Positions 6,089 through 12,919 of a stretch of DNA of 12,977 nt are shown here, one piece after another. Each line of letters starts with the position of its first letter. Positions within the stretch are counted from its first letter, which is position 1. A program made the position numbers and the translations under genes. Where the stretch lies: positions 1 to 12,977 of the forward strand of contig SFID01000069.1 of assembly GCA_004555425.1 (NCBI GenBank), in the 5' to 3' direction. This DNA is from Bacteroidales bacterium. Its GTDB lineage: Bacteria > Bacteroidota > Bacteroidia > Bacteroidales > Bacteroidaceae. Below the pieces are notes generated by a model, which saw only the letters and a list, made by a program, of their open reading frames with translations, searched no databases and was not told the DNA's origin.

Positions 6089-8944
6089 ATGCAAAACAAA
6101 GGATTCGTTAAGGTCATTGCAGTGCTCCTGACTTTGATTTGCCTGTTCTACCTCTCCTTCTCCGTAGTGACTAACAACTATGGCAAGAAGGCCGATGCGT
6201 ATGCAGCAGCCAAGCTCAAGGGACAGAAGTTCGATGAAAAGCGATTCAACGATTTCCGCCAGGCTTACCTCGACTCCATGGGTAACGAGAAGGTCTATAT
6301 GTGGAAGACGCTGAAGGAGTGCGAACAGCTGCAAATCGGCCTCGGCCTCGACCTCAAGGGTGGTATGAACGTCATCCTCGAAGTGTCTATCGCCGATGTG
6401 CTCAGAAACACTGCCGGTGCGGACAAAAACGTACAGGCCAAAGTGGAGAAGGCTATTCAAACGGCCAGTGAAAACGTAAAACAGAACGGCGGCGACCTCC
6501 TCGATGAGTTCGTCAAGGCTTATGGCGAAAATATCGCTGGCGCCTTCGCCTCCAATCTCGAAGGTATCACGCCCTCGTCCAGCAGTGCTGACGTCAAGGC
6601 CGCCCTCGTCAAGAAGGTGGAATCGGCCGTGGCCAATGCCAACGAGGTAATCCGTACACGTATCGACCGCTTCGGTGTGGCCCAGCCCAACATCCAAATC
6701 CTCAAGGGACGTGGCCAGATGGGCCAGATTATGGTAGAAATGCCTGGTATCAAGGAGCCCGAGCGTGTGAAGAAGCTTCTCACGGGTAGCGCTAACCTTC
6801 AGTTCTGGGAGACCTACCGTCTGGACGAAGTGCCCGCCATTGCCGAAATCGCTGGCAAGAATCTCCAGTATCCTGGCGGCGGTTGCATCGTTGGCTACAC
6901 CCGTAGCAAGGAAGACACCACCGCTATCATGAACGCCTATCGCGCTGCCAAGACTTCCCTCCCCGCCGACCTCACGTTGGCATGGAGCGTCAAGGAAGAA
7001 ACGCAGCCTATGAAGAAGAAGGATGGCAGCATCGAGAACGTAAGCATCGGTTATGCCCTCTATCTCCTCAAGTCTAAGAACGGCGGTCCCTCTATGCAGG
7101 GCGACGTGATCAAGACTGCCAAGGCCGACTTCAACGAGCAGCACCAGCCCATCGTTTCCATGACGATGACCAACCGTGCTTCTACGGAATGGGCTAAGCT
7201 CACCGAGAAGAACGTACACCGCTCTGTAGCCATCGTGCTCGACGGCTTCGTATATAGCGCGCCCAATGTCAACGAGAAGATTGCTGGTGGCAACTCCCAG
7301 ATTTCGGGTAGTTTCACCATTGACGATACCCGCGACCTGAGCAACGTGCTCAACTCTGGTCGTATGGACGTCAGCCTCAAGATTGTGCAGGACGAAACCG
7401 TCGGCCCGAGCCTCGGTGAAGCATCTATCCACGCTGGATTCATGGCTTGCGTTATCGCCATCGTGCTCCTGATGATTTTCATGTGCCTCGCCTACGGCTT
7501 CATCCCCGGTATGGTGGCCAACTGCGCCCTCCTCTTCAACTTCTTCCTCACCTTCGGCGTGCTCACCTCCTTCCAGGCAGCCCTCACCATGAGCGGTATT
7601 GCCGGTATGGTGCTTTCGCTCGGTATGGCTGTGGATGCCAACGTGCTTATCTACGAGCGTATCAAGGAAGAATTGCGCGGTGGTAAGAACATCAAGCAGG
7701 CCCTCGCCGATGGTTACGGCAACGCATTCTCTGCTATCTTCGACTCCAACCTTACTTCCATTATTACTGCCATCATCCTCTACAACTTCGGTACAGGCCC
7801 GATTCGCGGTTTCGCCCTCACGCTGGGTATCGGTATCTGCGCTTCGTTCTTCACCGCAGTTTGGATGACCCGTATCGTTTACGAGCACTTCCTCAATCGC
7901 GATAAGTGGATGGGCCTCACCTTCAACACCGCCCTTTCTCGCGGTTTCGATGGTGGCACAGCCTTCAAGTTTATGGAGAAGGCCAAGTCAACCATCACGA
8001 TTTTCGCCATCTTCGCTGTCGTTTCCGTAGGCTTCCTCACTGTGCGCGGTTTGTCCAAGGGTATTGACTTCACGGGTGGTCGCAACTTCGTCATCGAGTT
8101 TGAGAACAAGCAGACAACGCCCGAGGCTGTCAAGGAAGCCGTGGCCAAGGCCGTCAAGGCAGATGCCAAAGACCCCGAAGCCATTGTCAACGCCATCACC
8201 GTTGTGACTAGCGAAAGCCGTTGCGTCCGCCTGACGACCAACTACCGCATCAACGAAGAAGGTCCTAACGTGGACACCGAGGTAGAGCAGTTCGTACACA
8301 AAGCATTGAAGGATGCTGGACTGATTAAGGCTGACTACGACACCTTCAAGGACCGCGACAACAAGGCCGGCGGCTCCATCGTCTCCTCGCAGAAGGTAGG
8401 TAGCAACGTGGCAGAAGGCATGACCAAGGACGCTATCATCAGCGTATTCCTTGCCCTCGTAGCCATCTTCCTCTACATCCTCATCCGCTTCCGCAACATT
8501 GCCTTCTCCGTAGGTTCTGTCGTAGCACTGAGTATCGACGCCCTCCTTATCATTGGTATGTACTCCATCTGCTGGGGCTGGATGCCCTTCAGCCTCGAAG
8601 TTGACCAGACGTTCATCGCCGCTGTGCTGACCGCTATCGGTTACTCTATCAACGACAAGGTGGTAGTCTTCGACCGTATCCGCGAGTACATGGGCCTCTA
8701 TCCCAAGCGCAACACGAAGCGTCTCTTCAACGACTCCATCAACAGCTGTTTGACGCGTACGATTATGACGTCCTTGACGACGCTCCTCGTACTCCTCTGC
8801 ATCTTCTTCCTTGGTGGTGACAGCATCCGCTCCTTCGCCTTCGCCATGATTCTGGGTGTGGTATTCGGTACCCTCTCCTCTATCTTCCTGGCAGTTCCCA
8901 TCGCCTACCGCACACTGGGCAAGAAGCGCGTGATTGCCGAATAA
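6089..8944 (+). CDS. secDF: Fused protein translocase subunit SecDF
   Basis: This 951-residue inner-membrane protein is the SecD-SecF fusion usual in Bacteroidetes. It works with SecYEG and SecA and uses the proton-motive force to pull exported proteins out on the periplasmic side. Residues 7-27 form the first membrane helix, followed by the SecD motif LGLDLKGG (85-92) and the large periplasmic P1 domain. A bundle of membrane helices runs from about 450 to 610 and includes MAVDANVLIYERIKEEL, with the conserved Asp at D516. The SecF half begins with a helix near 633-655, followed by GIDFTGG (658-664). Its later helices include AIGYSINDKVVVFDRIRE (from residue 849), with D856 as the SecF counterpart. 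The length and both halves look complete. The gene has its own promoter and terminator and is probably monocistronic. The start is the first ATG after the leader and gives the expected N-terminal helix. Confidence 0.97.
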   Translation: MQNKGFVKVIAVLLTLICLFYLSFSVVTNNYGKKADAYAAAKLKGQKFDEKRFNDFRQAYLDSMGNEKVYMWKTLKECEQLQIGLGLDLKGGMNVILEVSIADVLRNTAGADKNVQAKVEKAIQTASENVKQNGGDLLDEFVKAYGENIAGAFASNLEGITPSSSSADVKAALVKKVESAVANANEVIRTRIDRFGVAQPNIQILKGRGQMGQIMVEMPGIKEPERVKKLLTGSANLQFWETYRLDEVPAIAEIAGKNLQYPGGGCIVGYTRSKEDTTAIMNAYRAAKTSLPADLTLAWSVKEETQPMKKKDGSIENVSIGYALYLLKSKNGGPSMQGDVIKTAKADFNEQHQPIVSMTMTNRASTEWAKLTEKNVHRSVAIVLDGFVYSAPNVNEKIAGGNSQISGSFTIDDTRDLSNVLNSGRMDVSLKIVQDETVGPSLGEASIHAGFMACVIAIVLLMIFMCLAYGFIPGMVANCALLFNFFLTFGVLTSFQAALTMSGIAGMVLSLGMAVDANVLIYERIKEELRGGKNIKQALADGYGNAFSAIFDSNLTSIITAIILYNFGTGPIRGFALTLGIGICASFFTAVWMTRIVYEHFLNRDKWMGLTFNTALSRGFDGGTAFKFMEKAKSTITIFAIFAVVSVGFLTVRGLSKGIDFTGGRNFVIEFENKQTTPEAVKEAVAKAVKADAKDPEAIVNAITVVTSESRCVRLTTNYRINEEGPNVDTEVEQFVHKALKDAGLIKADYDTFKDRDNKAGGSIVSSQKVGSNVAEGMTKDAIISVFLALVAIFLYILIRFRNIAFSVGSVVALSIDALLIIGMYSICWGWMPFSLEVDQTFIAAVLTAIGYSINDKVVVFDRIREYMGLYPKRNTKRLFNDSINSCLTRTIMTSLTTLLVLLCIFFLGGDSIRSFAFAMILGVVFGTLSSIFLAVPIAYRTLGKKRVIAE

Positions 8945-8964
8945 GCAAACTGAAATATCTCCAT

Positions 8965-9002
8965 AATGGGGCTGTATCTTTCCGATGCAGCCCCGTTTTT
9001 TT
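8965..9002 (+). terminator. Intrinsic terminator after secDF
   Basis: GGGGCTGTATC (8968-8978) and GATGCAGCCCC (8984-8994) form an 11-bp stem with one G-T pair around TTTCC. Seven T follow at 8996-9002. This is a textbook intrinsic terminator 20 nt after the secDF stop codon. Confidence 0.9.
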
Positions 9003-9351
9003 GACCGTCACGCCGATTTGTCGGGCGGTTCGTACGACAATACTTTCGGCAAGTATTTCGAAGGCTACGTCGGCTTGGGATGGGGCATTGACGAAAACTC
9101 CAAAACACCCTACGCCCTCATCGACATTGCCACACTGGACGATACGCTCAACAACTCCGTCCACAATTACATCATCGGCTTTGAGGTGGAAGGCGAGGAC
9201 GGTCAGCGATTTGAGGCTTACGCTTCTGAGGGCATTTACGGTCTGGAAAACTACGGCATCGAAGATTGGGACGACGGTTCGCGCAATGGCACCATCTCTT
9301 CCATGGCCACAGGCAAAAGCACCCTATGCGTGGGTTCACAACCATACATCA
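9003..9351 (+). pseudogene. Decayed coding fragment, possibly from a subtilisin-like (S8) peptidase
   Basis: The frame from 9003 reads like real protein for about 115 residues: GSYDNTFGKYFEGYVGLGWG, then HNYIIGFEVEGEDG, and finally GTISSMATGKSTLCVGS. The last part recalls the segment that precedes the catalytic-Ser region in Bacteroidales S8 peptidases; this is a tentative match from memory. Both ends are missing. The left edge abuts the T-run of the secDF terminator, and the only upstream ATG (8985) lies inside that hairpin. On the right, the frame runs on, without a homologous-looking end or a stop, into the LRR gene, where another frame is clearly used, and reaches a stop only at 9458. No catalytic Asp, His or Ser motif is visible. 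I read it as the leftover of a deletion. A short expressed protein starting at 8985 is possible but less likely. Confidence 0.45.
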
Positions 9352-10368
9352 ATGAACAAAAACTTTCTCAGACTGAAAGGACTCTTGCTGATGGCCTGCA
9401 TGCTCCTTGCCTTGCCCATTTCGGTGCAAGCGCAGGAACTGGGCGAGCCACTCATTGAGTTCAAGACGGTCGTCCTCCAACAGGAAGGCCAAGATGTGGG
9501 CCGCACCGTGACAATCTTCCTCGGCGGTTACAAGCAGGAGACAGACTACATTGACTTCGACTGCGGCAACGGCGTGGAAGAACACGAACTGGCGCCTGCC
9601 ACTATCGATGCCTCAACGGGCAGTTGGAAAGGTGGTACATCCATCACCTGCAATGTGACCGAAGAAGGCCTCGTACGTATCTGGGGCGATGCCGCCAATA
9701 TCGCAGTCATCCGTTTTGACGGCTGCTACATCACCGACCTCAAGATGCAGGAGATGCCCAATCTCTACTATCTCAACCTCGACCACAACCTCCTGCACGA
9801 GCTTGACCTCTCCAAATTCCCTTCGCTCGCAGCCATTTCCGTGAGCGACAATCCCTTCGACCGCAAACCCCTCAAGATTGGCGGCAACAAGCTCAAGCTG
9901 ATGCTCCTCGAAATCGGTCAGACGAATAATCTCGACCAGTCGTTCAACCTCTCCGACTACCCCGAGATGGTTTCCTTTGATGCTTATGCCAACAAGAGTC
10001 TGCGCACGCTCAACACCTCGGGTTGCCCCAAGCACCAGCGTCTCTCCATCGACGGAACGAATGTTCAGAGCCTTGACCTCTCCAACAATCCCACCATCAC
10101 CATTCTCAATATCAGCGATACGGGTATCAAGGATATTGACCTCAGCAACCTGACCTATCTCCAGCAGTTCTATGCCGACCACCAGTCCAGTTCAATGAAT
10201 ACGGACGCCAAGCTCACGACGCTTGACGTGACCAAGAACGAGAAACTCGTTTATTTCTTCGCGAGCGGCAATTTGCTGACGGACATTGACCTGTCCCACA
10301 ATCGCTACTTGCAGAATCTCTATCTAGCCGACAACAAACTGACGGGAATCAACCTTGAGAGGCTGTAA
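9352..10368 (+). CDS. Secreted leucine-rich-repeat protein, probably C-terminally truncated
   Basis: The protein has 338 residues. Its signal peptide (GLLLMACMLLALPISVQAQ, cleaved near residue 28) fixes the start at 9352. Residues 30-125 form an N-terminal domain that is not recognised. From about 125 to the end there are roughly 21-residue leucine-rich repeats of the Bacteroidales type, such as LYYLNLDHNLLHELDLS, SLDLSNNPTITILNISDT and LQNLYLADNKLTGINL. Such proteins usually bind protein or sugar ligands at the cell surface and often continue into more repeats and a sorting tail. Here the chain stops in mid-repeat (INLERL), 17 nt before a repeat element, which suggests a lost 3' end. No promoter box was found upstream, and the secDF terminator lies 350 nt before it, so expression is uncertain. 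Confidence 0.75.
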   Translation: MNKNFLRLKGLLLMACMLLALPISVQAQELGEPLIEFKTVVLQQEGQDVGRTVTIFLGGYKQETDYIDFDCGNGVEEHELAPATIDASTGSWKGGTSITCNVTEEGLVRIWGDAANIAVIRFDGCYITDLKMQEMPNLYYLNLDHNLLHELDLSKFPSLAAISVSDNPFDRKPLKIGGNKLKLMLLEIGQTNNLDQSFNLSDYPEMVSFDAYANKSLRTLNTSGCPKHQRLSIDGTNVQSLDLSNNPTITILNISDTGIKDIDLSNLTYLQQFYADHQSSSMNTDAKLTTLDVTKNEKLVYFFASGNLLTDIDLSHNRYLQNLYLADNKLTGINLERL

Positions 10369-10385
10369 ATAGGTGCAAAAAACGA

Positions 10386-10443
10386 ACCGCACATTCCTAC
10401 CTGATACAGGTCCTTGAACTACGTGCGGTACATTGCATTGCAA
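10386..10443. repeat. REP-like palindromic element, copy 2
   Basis: ACCGCAC (10386-10392) and GTGCGGT (10423-10429) form a 7-bp stem around a 30-nt loop. The right flank, 10421-10443, is the reverse complement of 1516-1538 with one mismatch. It forms the first part of the composite element that continues at 10451, and it begins 17 nt after the LRR stop codon. Confidence 0.55.
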
Positions 10444-10450
10444 TTTGGAG

Positions 10451-10508
10451 TGACCTGAGTAGATACCATTTCAAGGTTCTGCTCAGGTCATTGTTGTGAC
10501 GGTAGGTT
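10451..10508. repeat. 58-nt direct repeat with hairpin, copy A
   Basis: These 58 nt are identical to 12920-12977, where the window ends, so the true repeat is probably longer. The first 40 nt (10451-10490) fold into a hairpin: TGACCTGAG with CTCAGGTCA, extended inward by TAGA/TCTG and ACC/GGT with one bulged T, around the loop ATTTCAA. No T-run follows, so a plain terminator is unlikely. Confidence 0.85.
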
Positions 10509-10609
10509 CTATAAATTAGCTTGCGATGGAAGGTAGCGTTTCTGTTTTGCCTGGATGTCTTCACGCCTCTCGTGCCGTAAATACAGCAAGCTAATTTATA
10601 GAACCTGCC
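10501..10609. repeat. 24-bp inverted repeat around a 61-nt spacer
   Basis: The arms 10501-10524 and 10586-10609 are inverted copies with a perfect 20-nt core (GGTTCTATAAATTAGCTTGC). The one difference is a T opposite G that can still pair in RNA. The 61-nt spacer carries no promoter box in either orientation and no credible gene. Candidates are a foldback (MITE-like) element, an invertible segment or a structured RNA. I do not recognise the sequence as the end of a named insertion sequence. Confidence 0.8.
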
Positions 10610-10692
10610 TGATGTAAATGGTATTTTTTTGTAATCTAAAGATGTCAATTTGCGGAGGGGTAATAACTTTGTGTTAAAATAAGGCGTATTGG

Positions 10693-10725
10693 TTTTCACT
10701 TTCTCTTAATATATATATATATTTG
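10693..10725 (+). promoter_or_regulatory. Promoter with an (AT)7 tract for the trefoil-protein gene
   Basis: TATATTTG at 10718-10725 matches the -7 consensus TAnnTTTG. A weak -33 candidate, TTTTC at 10693-10697, lies 20 nt upstream. Seven AT units at 10709-10722 fill the space between the boxes and run into the -7 box itself. The start site is expected near 10732, with a leader of about 110 nt before the ATG at 10842. Confidence 0.6.
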
Positions 10726-10841
10726 CCCGCTTAAAGGGATGATATTGAGAAACACGCAACACGTTGTCTCCTTTAGCAAGTGCCCTGGCGGCATCTGTTT
10801 CATAATTAAAACATTTACTAATCATTCAATAATATTCCTAT

Positions 10842-12611
10842 ATGAAAAAAATTCAGTTGATTCTATTGCTGGTCCTGTTGGCTATAACAGGGCAGGTGGG
10901 CGCTCAAATCATCCCCACTACCATCACGAACGGACAGTTTGATCCGGGTACTGTCTTTTATCGGATTAAATTTACCCCTTCAATTCTCCCGCACTATATT
11001 ACTATTGGCTCTGATGTAACCACAACAAACATCCGCGGTAATGCAACCTTGTTTGCATTCGTGGGAAATAATACAGATGGTTATAGGATTTATGCCAAGG
11101 GAGATGCAACAAAGTATATCTATCTCACCTCCACTACTAGCGACGTGAATGTTGACAATGTGCACTACGGAACATCCGATACTTATGACAAGTTTAAGAT
11201 CCATACGAATGGCAAGGGATACACGATTTATCAATACGGACCCCGCAGTAGTAGCATTCCAACTTCATTGAATTACGTTTCTGGCAGCACCCTCCAAACA
11301 TGGAGTAATTCAGGATCTCTTTCCGACAACAACTGCCGCGTAGAATTTGAGGCTGTTGAGATGTCTCTCCTCTATCAATACACATTCAGTGAAGGAACAG
11401 TAAATCAAGTGGTCTATGGCACTATCGGCAGCGCCTATCCCGCCCCTGCGACTGCGCCAGCATTCTGTACAATCACGGGCAGCAAGCCCTCTGGAAAAGT
11501 AACTGCAGGTGGAACAAAAACCGCTACATTTAATGCCACGTGGGACGGCCCGCTTGAATATAGCAGTACCCTTAATAATGCCAAATGGTATTTGATGACG
11601 TTGGGCTACCAAGATAGCCATAAACAGGTATTCAGGTATAGTGCGCTAAATACAACTATTAATTTACCCACTGATGCTTACACGTTTACCTATTCATCGA
11701 AGGACCAATTTGCCTTTGTCGGCAACCCCTTGGATGGTTTTCAAGTTATCAACAGAAGTGCGGGCAACCCCCGACTGGTAGCCAATGCTGATGGTACTGG
11801 GAATCCGTCTTTCGCCAATTCACCATCCTCCGCACAGAGTGACCGCTGGGATATTTACAATGTAACCGTCGGTCCTGCAAGTAGCATCACAGTTCCTGGG
11901 GATAAGAGATTCGGCCTCAACCTGCATGGAAACAATGCCAAAAAACTCAACCGAAATGGGGCCAGCTACAATGTTGTATACTGGAGCAATCACGACAACG
12001 GCAGTACCTTCACCGTAAGTCAAGCCGACCTGCCCTCCCTGGCGCTCCACGAATTTGATGGAAAGACCTACGCCTCGCTCTATGTTGACTACCCCGTACA
12101 AATTACTTCGGAGAATGTCAAGGTTTACACGGGTACAGTGAGTGGAAATACTCTTCAGATGACCGAAGCCAATGACAAAATTATTCCCGCAAACGTGGGC
12201 GTGGTGCTCGTAGGTAATACTGCATCGGAGACTTCTGCTACTCTCTCCATTGCTAACTCAGCAGGTACGGTAGCCCATGGAGTTATCACAGGTAGCATTA
12301 CTGATGTTCCTATTCAAGGTTATCAAGATCAGTATCTCGTATTGGGCCTTTCCAACCAGGAACCGCAGTCTGTCGGATTCTTCCAGCCCACGGTTGCTAC
12401 CATACCTGCCTACAGAGCCTATATCCCCAAAAGTGCAACACAGTCCGTACGCGGCCTCTACTTCAATTTTGACGGAGAAACTACGTCCATCGACCCCACC
12501 GTCCTTACTCCAGCAAAGGAAGAAACCATCTACGACCTGAGCGGCCGCCGCGTGAACAAAACCGTCAAAGGCATCTACCTCAAAAACGGCAAGAAAATCT
12601 ACGTAAAATAA
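10842..12611 (+). CDS. Secreted protein with two tandem trefoil-like domains and C-terminal sorting tail
   Basis: The protein has 589 residues. Residues 1-22 are a signal peptide (LAITGQVGAQ). Two related modules follow, at about 37-172 and 248-392. Each carries FAFVGN followed by DGY or DGF (71-81 and 290-300), and each ends in a W-x-x-x/S-rich stretch, as in ricin-type beta-trefoils or similar sugar-binding domains of Bacteroidales surface proteins. The fold is inference. Residues 400-550 hold an Ig-like segment (FDGKTYASLYVDYPVQITS) common before sorting tails. The end, IYDLSGRRV followed by KGIYLKNGKKIYVK, is the classic Bacteroidales C-terminal tail, so surface display or secretion is likely. 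I see no catalytic motif. The gene is visibly more AT-rich than the GH85 and secDF genes and lies between direct repeats, both consistent with acquisition. It is followed after 22 nt by the small peptide gene. Confidence 0.85.
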   Translation: MKKIQLILLLVLLAITGQVGAQIIPTTITNGQFDPGTVFYRIKFTPSILPHYITIGSDVTTTNIRGNATLFAFVGNNTDGYRIYAKGDATKYIYLTSTTSDVNVDNVHYGTSDTYDKFKIHTNGKGYTIYQYGPRSSSIPTSLNYVSGSTLQTWSNSGSLSDNNCRVEFEAVEMSLLYQYTFSEGTVNQVVYGTIGSAYPAPATAPAFCTITGSKPSGKVTAGGTKTATFNATWDGPLEYSSTLNNAKWYLMTLGYQDSHKQVFRYSALNTTINLPTDAYTFTYSSKDQFAFVGNPLDGFQVINRSAGNPRLVANADGTGNPSFANSPSSAQSDRWDIYNVTVGPASSITVPGDKRFGLNLHGNNAKKLNRNGASYNVVYWSNHDNGSTFTVSQADLPSLALHEFDGKTYASLYVDYPVQITSENVKVYTGTVSGNTLQMTEANDKIIPANVGVVLVGNTASETSATLSIANSAGTVAHGVITGSITDVPIQGYQDQYLVLGLSNQEPQSVGFFQPTVATIPAYRAYIPKSATQSVRGLYFNFDGETTSIDPTVLTPAKEETIYDLSGRRVNKTVKGIYLKNGKKIYVK

Positions 12612-12633
12612 TCATTCTCCCATACTAGCAATC

Positions 12634-12804
12634 ATGAAGAAAGCATATATACAGCCGCAGAACTTTGTGGTAAACCTTTTAGCTGAGAGCCTGCTCACCT
12701 CTATGTCTGTCAATTCCAACAAGACGACTGACGCAATTTGGACCAATAAGATGGAATACACAGACGAAGAACCCTTCGAGCCCCCCTTCTGGGAGCAAGA
12801 ATAG
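12634..12804 (+). CDS. 56-residue peptide of the Bacteroidales MKKxYxxP type
   Basis: The start at 12634 gives MKKAYIQPQN, a hydrophobic middle (FVVNLLAESLL), a polar Ser/Asn/Thr stretch and an acidic, aromatic end (EPPFWEQE). Short proteins with the pattern MKKxYxxP, LLAxSLL and an acidic tail with Trp or Phe are very common in Prevotella and its relatives. They often lie just after surface-protein or protease genes (from memory; function unknown). Here it starts 22 nt after the trefoil gene stop codon, with no promoter or terminator between, so the two are probably cotranscribed. It has no classical signal peptide because the hydrophobic stretch is too short. It might be a chaperone-like or inhibitory partner, a signalling peptide or a precursor peptide; the sequence does not decide. 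Confidence 0.7.
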   Translation: MKKAYIQPQNFVVNLLAESLLTSMSVNSNKTTDAIWTNKMEYTDEEPFEPPFWEQE

Positions 12805-12821
12805 TCTGCAATGTGCTAGTT

Positions 12822-12852
12822 AGGAGTTGCCTTTCAATGAGGAAGAACTCCT
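12822..12852 (+). terminator. Weak hairpin after the small peptide gene
   Basis: AGGAGTT (12822-12828) pairs with AACTCCT (12846-12852) around a 17-nt loop, 17 nt after the stop codon. No T-run follows, so termination here is only a possibility. Confidence 0.3.
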
Positions 12853-12877
12853 TGCTCAACACCTAGCCCAAAACTTA

Positions 12878-12902
12878 CGGAACATAGCATTCCTGCTATG
12901 TT
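12878..12902. repeat. REP-like element, copy 3, with perfect hairpin
   Basis: AACATAGCA (12881-12889) and TGCTATGTT (12894-12902) form a perfect 9-bp stem around TTCC. The sequence from 12878 (CGGAACATAGCATT) resembles 10427-10440 (CGGTACATTGCATT) at 12 of 14 positions in the same orientation. As in copy 2, the TGACCTGAG repeat follows closely downstream. It may also serve as a terminator for the trefoil-peptide transcript. Confidence 0.5.
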
Positions 12903-12919
12903 TGCACTCCTTATAACGA

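Noticed and set aside
6062..7888. A 608-codon minus-strand open frame opposite secDF
   Set aside because: It is the shadow of a well-conserved secDF reading frame. Its translation is rich in His, Glu and Gly without domain features.
10386..10609. An integron attC-like recombination site
   Set aside because: The direct-repeat and cassette layout suggested it, but the arms lack the GTTRRRY/RYYYAAC core boxes and no integrase is visible.
10501..10609. A phase-variable invertible promoter
   Set aside because: The arms would suit inversion, but neither orientation of the 61-nt spacer holds a TAnnTTTG box. Inversion remains open for another purpose, but not as a promoter switch on present evidence.
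10397..10699. A 100-codon minus-strand open frame in the intergenic repeat region
   Set aside because: It runs straight through three hairpin elements, and its translation has no domain-like features. The repeats explain the sequence.
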